Shown: positions 5,423-9,502 of the stretch, in pieces | How the letters are laid out: every line of letters starts with the position of its first letter | Numbering within the stretch: position 1 is the first letter of the stretch | NCBI GenBank assembly: GCA_025464735.1 | Contig: JAODMX010000316.1 | Span: forward strand, 1 to 9,502 | Reading direction: 5' to 3' | Length of the DNA: 9,502 nucleotides | DNA from: Frondihabitans sp. | GTDB lineage: Bacteria > Actinomycetota > Actinomycetes > Actinomycetales > Microbacteriaceae | Notes under the pieces: model-generated | Told to the model about the DNA's origin: nothing | Database searches by the model: none | Seen by the model: the letters and a program-made list of their open reading frames with translations, nothing else | Position numbers and translations under genes: made by a program

Positions 5423-6681
5423 TGGAGACCCCGGAAACGTTTGAGAATCCCTGGCCGGCCAGCGAAGACATTCGGATCACTTCGGTGCGAACGATCGTCA
5501 CCGCTCCGGAGGGCACCGCGCTCGTCGTGGTACGAATCGACACGAACGTCCCCGGCCTGTACGGGCTGGGCTGCGCCACGTTCACGCAACGCTGGAAAGC
5601 CGTCGTCACGTTCGTCGAGGAGCACCTGGCGCGACTCCTCATCGGCCGCTATCCGGGAGACATCGGCGATCTGACGAGGCTTGCGGCTTTCAGCGGCTAC
5701 TGGCGCGGCGGACCAGTCACCAACAACGCGATCTCCGGCATCGACCAGGCGCTGTGGGACATCGCGGGCAAGCGAGCTGGGCTTCCCGTTCACGAACTTC
5801 TCGGCGGAAAGGTACGCGCTGCGGCCGACACCTATCTGCACGCCGCAGGGCGCACGATCGACGACACCGTCGAAGACGCCCAGCGCCTGATCGAAGCCGG
5901 CTGGCGCCACGTCCGGCTCCAGCTGTCGACCCCGGGCGGCGGCGGATACGGTGCTCCCTCCCTCCCGACTGAATACCCAACCGCGCCCTACCGAAACGGC
6001 TGGAGCGGACGGGACTACCTCCGTCGCGTCCCCGCTCTCTTCGACGCCGCGCGGTCCTCGCTCCCCGACAACATCGAGTTGCTGCACGACGTCCACTCCC
6101 GGCTGAGTCCGAAAGAGGCCGTCTGGCTCGCTCGGGCGCTCGAGCCCTACCGCCTGTTCTTCCTCGAGGACGTCCTGCCGCCGGAGCACTGGGATCGACT
6201 CCCGGAGGTCCGAGAGGCCAGCCCGGTTCCGATCGCCGTCGGCGAACTGACGACGTCGTTCAGCGATGCCGCACGCCTGGTGCGAGGCGGCGGCGTGGAC
6301 TTCATTCGTAGCCACGTCTCGGACATCGGAGGCCTGACGCCGGCTCGCAAGATCGCGGACCTCGCCGAGATCTGCGGAGTCAAGACGGCCTGGCATGGGC
6401 CGGGCGATACGTCGCCGATCGGCGCAGCCGCCAACGTCGCCCTCGATGTGTCGTCGGTGGCGTTCGGGATCCAGGAGGGACATGTCTACAACGAAGCAAC
6501 GCACGACGTTTTCCCCGGAACCCTGCGGATCACGGATGGCTGGCTGTTCCCGAACGAGGCACCCGGTTGGGGAATTGACATCGATGAAGAGAAGGCGGCA
6601 CGCTATCGACCAGAGTTGTCTGGACACGACGCGTGGGCTGCGGGCGTCCGAAGGCCCGATGGCGCACTGGAGGCACCGTGA
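5422..6681 (+). CDS. Enolase-superfamily sugar-acid dehydratase of the mannonate dehydratase (ManD/RspA) subgroup
   Basis: A 419-residue protein with the enolase capping domain followed by the metal-binding barrel. ManD-type residues are in place: Arg165 (VRLQ), Tyr176 (GGYG), Asp223 and His225 (HDVHSRL), Glu249 (FFLEDV), Glu275 (AVGELTTS) and His325 (WHGPGDTSP). Asp223, Glu249 and Glu275 would bind the Mg2+. The NNAISGIDQALWDIAGKRAG motif and the end of the protein (GWGIDIDEEKAARY, then RRPDGALEAP) also match RspA-like enzymes. The family dehydrates D-mannonate or D-gluconate to 2-keto-3-deoxygluconate. Pro at 327, rather than Ala, resembles the low-efficiency or inactive members as I recall the literature, so the true substrate may be another acid. 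It overlaps the SDR gene by 1 nt (TAATG) and the regulator gene by 4 nt (GTGA); AAGGAG and AAAGG precede its start. Confidence 0.9.
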   Translation: METPETFENPWPASEDIRITSVRTIVTAPEGTALVVVRIDTNVPGLYGLGCATFTQRWKAVVTFVEEHLARLLIGRYPGDIGDLTRLAAFSGYWRGGPVTNNAISGIDQALWDIAGKRAGLPVHELLGGKVRAAADTYLHAAGRTIDDTVEDAQRLIEAGWRHVRLQLSTPGGGGYGAPSLPTEYPTAPYRNGWSGRDYLRRVPALFDAARSSLPDNIELLHDVHSRLSPKEAVWLARALEPYRLFFLEDVLPPEHWDRLPEVREASPVPIAVGELTTSFSDAARLVRGGGVDFIRSHVSDIGGLTPARKIADLAEICGVKTAWHGPGDTSPIGAAANVALDVSSVAFGIQEGHVYNEATHDVFPGTLRITDGWLFPNEAPGWGIDIDEEKAARYRPELSGHDAWAAGVRRPDGALEAP

Positions 6682-7979
6682 CGAATGTGGTCGACCCGTC
6701 TTCCCGAGCGCTCGGTGACCTTCCGCTCTACCAGAAATACCTGAATCAGACGGCGCAGCCGGTCACGCGCCAGAACCAGCCCGGGGCCAATCAGTACGAC
6801 CTCGGCTCGTTCAACGAAGTGACCATCATCGAAACGATCCGCCAGGCCGGCACGATCAGCCGGACGGAGATCGCCGAACAGACGGGGTTGAGTCAGCAGT
6901 CGGTCTCTCGGATCCTGCGCGTCCTCCTCGAACGGGGTCTGCTCGCGGAGGGCGCTCAGGAGCGCACCAACAAGCTCGGAAAGCCGAGGACTCCGGTCCG
7001 GCTTCGTGCCGAGGCCGCGCACGCCATCGGTGTGCTCGTCGACCCGGAAGTGGTCTCGATCGTGCTCGCCGACCTCGACGGGAAGATCCTCGAGCGACGC
7101 AGTATCGCACTGCCCGACAGCCTGGCCCCGTTGGCCCTGGTCGACCTGATCGGCAACTGCGTCGACGAGGTCGTCGCGACGTCCGGCATCGACACGAGGA
7201 CATTCCTCGGGGTCGGCGTCGCGGTGCCCGGCCCGATCACCGCCGAGGGCACCCTCCTCGACCTCCCGCTGTCGCGGGCGTGGCGCAACATGCCCTTGCG
7301 CTCCATGCTCATCGCCCGGCTCAAGTGCCCGGTCGTCGTCGAGAAGGACGGCGCGGCTGCCGCGATCGGCGAACGATGGATCGGACGCACCGCGCGCTCC
7401 GGCGACTTCATCTACCTCTACTTCGGGACGGGGATCGGATCGGGCCTCGTTCTGAACGGGGAGGCCTACCGCGGAAGCAGCGCCAACGCGGGCGAGTTCG
7501 GGCAGCTCTGCGCGGTGCGACTGGGGCTCATCGATTCGAATGGACGCCCCGAGCTGGTTCGCGAATGCAATCCGACGGCTGCGCTTCCTGAGATCGCCCG
7601 CGAACTCGGCTATTCGGGGCCGGCTACGACGTATCGAGATTTCTGCGCCGAGGTCGGTGCCGGCAACCCCGCCGCGGTGGCGGCCGCACATCGCGTGGCG
7701 GATGTCATCGCACTCGGCGCGGTCGCTCTGATCGACCTCCTCGACCTTCCGATGCTGGTGATCGGGGGGCCGGTCTTCGAACCCGAGCTCGAAGAGATCG
7801 TCATGACGACGATCGACACCGCCGTGAACTCGATGCCGACCGCGAGCCGGGCCCGCCACGTCGCCGTCCTCCGTTCGATGCTCAAGGTCGAAGCGGGGGC
7901 ACTCGGCGCGGCCTCGACGATCTTCCACGCGTCATTCGCCCCCACCGTGCGCAGAACCAGGCAATACGACTTTGCTTGA
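6678..7979 (+). CDS. ROK-family transcriptional regulator lacking the zinc motif
   Basis: A 433-residue protein with an N-terminal winged helix-turn-helix (about residues 46-90: IRQAGTISRTEIAEQTGLSQ then SVSRILRVLLERGLL) joined to a sugar-kinase-like ROK domain. ROK features include GVGVAVPGPI, EKDGAAAAIGE (Asp224 at the catalytic position) and YFGTGIGSGLVLNG. The phosphate-binding start of the ROK domain is degenerate (IGVLVDPEVVSIVLADLDG instead of DxGGT), so kinase activity is unlikely. The usual CxCGxxGCxE zinc motif after GEFGQ is replaced by a stretch with only Cys278 and Cys297. The GTG start is set by the GTGA overlap with the dehydratase stop and GGAGG at 6669-6673. As an operon member it probably binds a pathway sugar or acid and controls the leader at 1061-1223. 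Confidence 0.92.
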   Translation: MTNVVDPSSRALGDLPLYQKYLNQTAQPVTRQNQPGANQYDLGSFNEVTIIETIRQAGTISRTEIAEQTGLSQQSVSRILRVLLERGLLAEGAQERTNKLGKPRTPVRLRAEAAHAIGVLVDPEVVSIVLADLDGKILERRSIALPDSLAPLALVDLIGNCVDEVVATSGIDTRTFLGVGVAVPGPITAEGTLLDLPLSRAWRNMPLRSMLIARLKCPVVVEKDGAAAAIGERWIGRTARSGDFIYLYFGTGIGSGLVLNGEAYRGSSANAGEFGQLCAVRLGLIDSNGRPELVRECNPTAALPEIARELGYSGPATTYRDFCAEVGAGNPAAVAAAHRVADVIALGAVALIDLLDLPMLVIGGPVFEPELEEIVMTTIDTAVNSMPTASRARHVAVLRSMLKVEAGALGAASTIFHASFAPTVRRTRQYDFA

Positions 7980-8862
7980 TCTGCACACCCCCACTCAGCT
8001 GCTTCGTCTCGAGTCCTCAGGGGGCGCGTTCGTCGTCGAGGTCGATCCCGTCGGCGCTCGCATCGCGTCCATCCGGCCGGGCTCGTCGAACGTCGATTTC
8101 CTGTTGCACACGCCGTGGGAAGCCGAGGAGTGGAGCGGGAGCTTCGCCGCGGCCGATTCGTCGGCCGAATGGCACCGTCGATACCCCGGCGGCTGGCACA
8201 CGCTCGTTCCGCACGCCGGGCAATCCCGGACCCTCGACGGCGTCGAGCATCCGTTCCACGGTGAAGCCGCCTGGCGGACCTGGCGAGCGCAGGAGGCATC
8301 CGGCGCATCGTGCAGCCTCGAGATCGTCCTTCGCACCGTCCCGCTGCGGGTCACCCGCACGATCAGTGTCTCCGATGTCGGAGTAGAGGTCACGCAACGG
8401 ATCGAGAACCTCTCCGCCCGGCCGGTCTCTTTCAGCTGGACCGAGCATCCGGCGTTCGGAGACGCTCTGATCGATTCGAGCGCAACTCTGACGGTCGCCG
8501 GGCAATCGGTGGAGACGCGATTTCCTGATGCCGGAGAAAGCTCGGCCGGTTTCCGCACTCTGAGGGCGGATGACCCGCAGGATCCCACGGAGTCGGGAAC
8601 AGCGGAGCTCTGTTCTCCGGAGACGGGCTGGAAAGCCACGCTGCGCTGGGATGCCACGATCTTCCCCTACGTCTACATCTGGCAGGAGCATCGCGACAAC
8701 CACGGTTTCCCCTGGTGGGGAGGCGTGAACACGGTCGGCATCGAGCCCGCATCGCGCCCTTATGAGCAGGCCGTCGGCGACCACGAGCCTCTGGGCCCCC
8801 TCCGAGTCGAGGGCGACGGGGTGTTCTCCACCTGGCTCGCCCTCGACCTCGAAGAGGTTTAG
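7972..8862 (+). CDS. Aldose 1-epimerase-like mutarotase
   Basis: A 296-residue beta-sandwich sugar-binding enzyme of the galactose-mutarotase superfamily. The expected catalytic residues are visible: His96 in HPFHGEAAW, His159 in SWTEHPAFG, and Glu258 in GIEPASRPYEQA, corresponding to the two histidines and the glutamate base of aldose epimerases. It would interconvert alpha and beta anomers of the imported sugar, which suits a dehydrogenase acting on one anomer. The TTG start at 7972 overlaps the regulator stop by 8 nt and has only a weak CAGG upstream; no ATG or GTG in frame fits better before the first conserved strand (FVVEVDPVGARIASI). It is the last gene of the operon and its stop overlaps the stop of the convergent gene. 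Confidence 0.88.
   Translation: MLDLHTPTQLLRLESSGGAFVVEVDPVGARIASIRPGSSNVDFLLHTPWEAEEWSGSFAAADSSAEWHRRYPGGWHTLVPHAGQSRTLDGVEHPFHGEAAWRTWRAQEASGASCSLEIVLRTVPLRVTRTISVSDVGVEVTQRIENLSARPVSFSWTEHPAFGDALIDSSATLTVAGQSVETRFPDAGESSAGFRTLRADDPQDPTESGTAELCSPETGWKATLRWDATIFPYVYIWQEHRDNHGFPWWGGVNTVGIEPASRPYEQAVGDHEPLGPLRVEGDGVFSTWLALDLEEV
8859..8862. other. Overlapping convergent stop codons, no terminator between
   Basis: TTAG at 8859-8862 contains TAG for the + strand mutarotase gene and, on the complement, TAA for the oxidoreductase gene. There is no intergenic space, so each transcript must run into the other gene before ending, and antisense overlap is expected. I see no obvious hairpin with a T-run near the junction. 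Confidence 0.85.
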
Positions 8863-9502
8863 GGCGCGTCCACAACCCCGCCCGGGGCTTCCCCGAGAGG
8901 CACGGCAGCGGGGCGGTCGCACGTGCTGTCGATGCGAACCGTCTCGCCCGACTCTGCCGCGGCCAGCAGGGACGTCATGATCTCGAGCACGTGATATGCC
9001 AGGTCACCGTTGGCGCGTGCCGGCTCGCCCTCCGGCGTCGCGTAGAGGTCGGCGAGGCCGTATCCCCGAGCGGCCCCGAGGTACCCGGCGCTCGGAGGCA
9101 GGACCTCCCAGTCGTCTGCCGTCAGCTTTCGGACGCTCACCTCGCCATCGAATCCGTTGGGATCCGGGACGATGAGTGACGCCGATTCACCGTGGACCTC
9201 GATATTCGACGCCTTCGTGGCGACAGTGTCGAAGCTCATGACAAGCGTGGATAATGCTCCGCTCGCGTGCCGGAGAACTCCGGTCACGTGGGTGCCGACA
9301 TTGACGGGGATGGCAGTGCCTTCGCGCGGCCCGGAACCGATCGTCCGGGTTGAGCGGGTATGGCTCGACATCCCGACGACGGACTCCACCGGACCAAGGA
9401 GAGTCACGAGAGCGGTGACGTAATAGGGGCCCATGTCCAGCAGCGGGCCGCCGCCCGGCTGATAGTAGAAATCCGGATTAGGGTGCCAGCGTTCGTGACC
9501 CG
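8859..9502 (-). CDS. Gfo/Idh/MocA-family oxidoreductase, C-terminal 213 residues; begins beyond the right edge
   Basis: An uninterrupted minus-strand frame enters from the right edge and stops at TAA (complement of 8859-8861). The first visible residues, GHERWHPNPDFYYQPGGG followed by PLLDMGPYYVTAL, are the hallmark of the C-terminal alpha/beta dimer domain of Gfo/Idh/MocA dehydrogenases: HPxPxFYY, then a GGGPLLDMGxYY block. Later GTHVTGVLRHASGALSTLV and EVHGESASLIVPDPNGFDG form the antiparallel sheet, and the LEIMTSLLAAAESG helix is typical of the end of the fold. The N-terminal NAD-binding Rossmann domain and the EKP catalytic lysine lie outside. Members oxidise cyclic sugars, inositols or sugar acids, so it fits a neighbouring carbohydrate pathway. 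Any internal methionine, such as the one at 9434, is not the true start. Confidence 0.93.
   Translation of the reverse strand, partial: GHERWHPNPDFYYQPGGGPLLDMGPYYVTALVTLLGPVESVVGMSSHTRSTRTIGSGPREGTAIPVNVGTHVTGVLRHASGALSTLVMSFDTVATKASNIEVHGESASLIVPDPNGFDGEVSVRKLTADDWEVLPPSAGYLGAARGYGLADLYATPEGEPARANGDLAYHVLEIMTSLLAAAESGETVRIDSTCDRPAAVPLGEAPGGVVDAP

Noticed and set aside
5308..6627. 439-codon minus-strand frame opposite the SDR end and dehydratase
   Set aside because: Antisense to two recognisable enzymes, with Arg-rich low-information translation and no ribosome site context.
6603..7928. 441-codon minus-strand frame opposite the ROK gene
   Set aside because: Asp/Arg/Glu-rich shadow translation of the ROK gene; no motif, and the + strand gene is unmistakable.
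1..9502. CRISPR array, tRNA/rRNA, integrase, IS element, toxin-antitoxin or defence gene
   Set aside because: No spaced direct-repeat array, no cloverleaf-like segment and no such protein family was seen; all gene space is taken by transport, catabolism and regulation.

Overview
The window is G+C-rich, densely packed bacterial DNA with strong G/C preference at third codon positions, GTG and TTG starts beside ATG, and 1-8 nt gene overlaps. The protein types (lipoprotein sugar-binding component with two permeases and no ATPase, ROK regulator, TetR/SDR pair) fit an actinobacterium, probably a soil or plant-associated member of the Micrococcales such as a Microbacteriaceae. That placement is inference from style; there is no rRNA or marker gene.

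Left module (1-972): the N-terminal part of a short-chain dehydrogenase gene runs leftward off the window. It is divergent from a TetR-family regulator gene. The roughly 80 bp between them holds two copies of the 13-bp palindrome AGACCNNNGGTCT, centred 31 bp apart, which is a convincing operator pair for the TetR protein.

Intergenic region (973-1223): a 72-nt imperfect hairpin (981-1052) lies just after the TetR gene. It is followed by about 170 bp of leader with a possible promoter, a 9-bp inverted repeat whose arms are 88 bp apart (GAGTGTTAC / GTAACACTC), and short direct repeats. This is the control region of the operon that follows.

Central operon (1224-8862): seven genes on the + strand, almost all overlapping by 1-8 nt. 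They are a family-1 sugar-binding lipoprotein, two MalF/MalG-type permeases, an extended SDR (NAD-dependent epimerase/dehydrogenase-like), an enolase-superfamily dehydratase of the mannonate dehydratase (RspA/ManD) type, a ROK-family regulator that lacks the family zinc motif, and an aldose-1-epimerase-like mutarotase. Together they read as a self-regulated uptake and non-phosphorylating oxidative route: import a sugar or small oligosaccharide, interconvert anomers, oxidise by the SDR, and dehydrate the aldonate to a 2-keto-3-deoxy acid. No ATP-binding subunit is encoded here, so the importer probably borrows a shared MsiK/MsmK-like ATPase. The exact substrate cannot be read from sequence.

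Right edge (8859-9502): the C-terminal part of a Gfo/Idh/MocA-family oxidoreductase is encoded on the minus strand. It converges on the mutarotase gene so tightly that the two stop codons overlap. It may belong to a second sugar-catabolic unit beyond the window.

No tRNA, rRNA, CRISPR array, insertion sequence, integrase, toxin or phage gene was seen. The most notable items are the ManD-like dehydratase/SDR pathway of unknown substrate, the unusual ROK protein, the two-site TetR operator, and the hairpin repeat.
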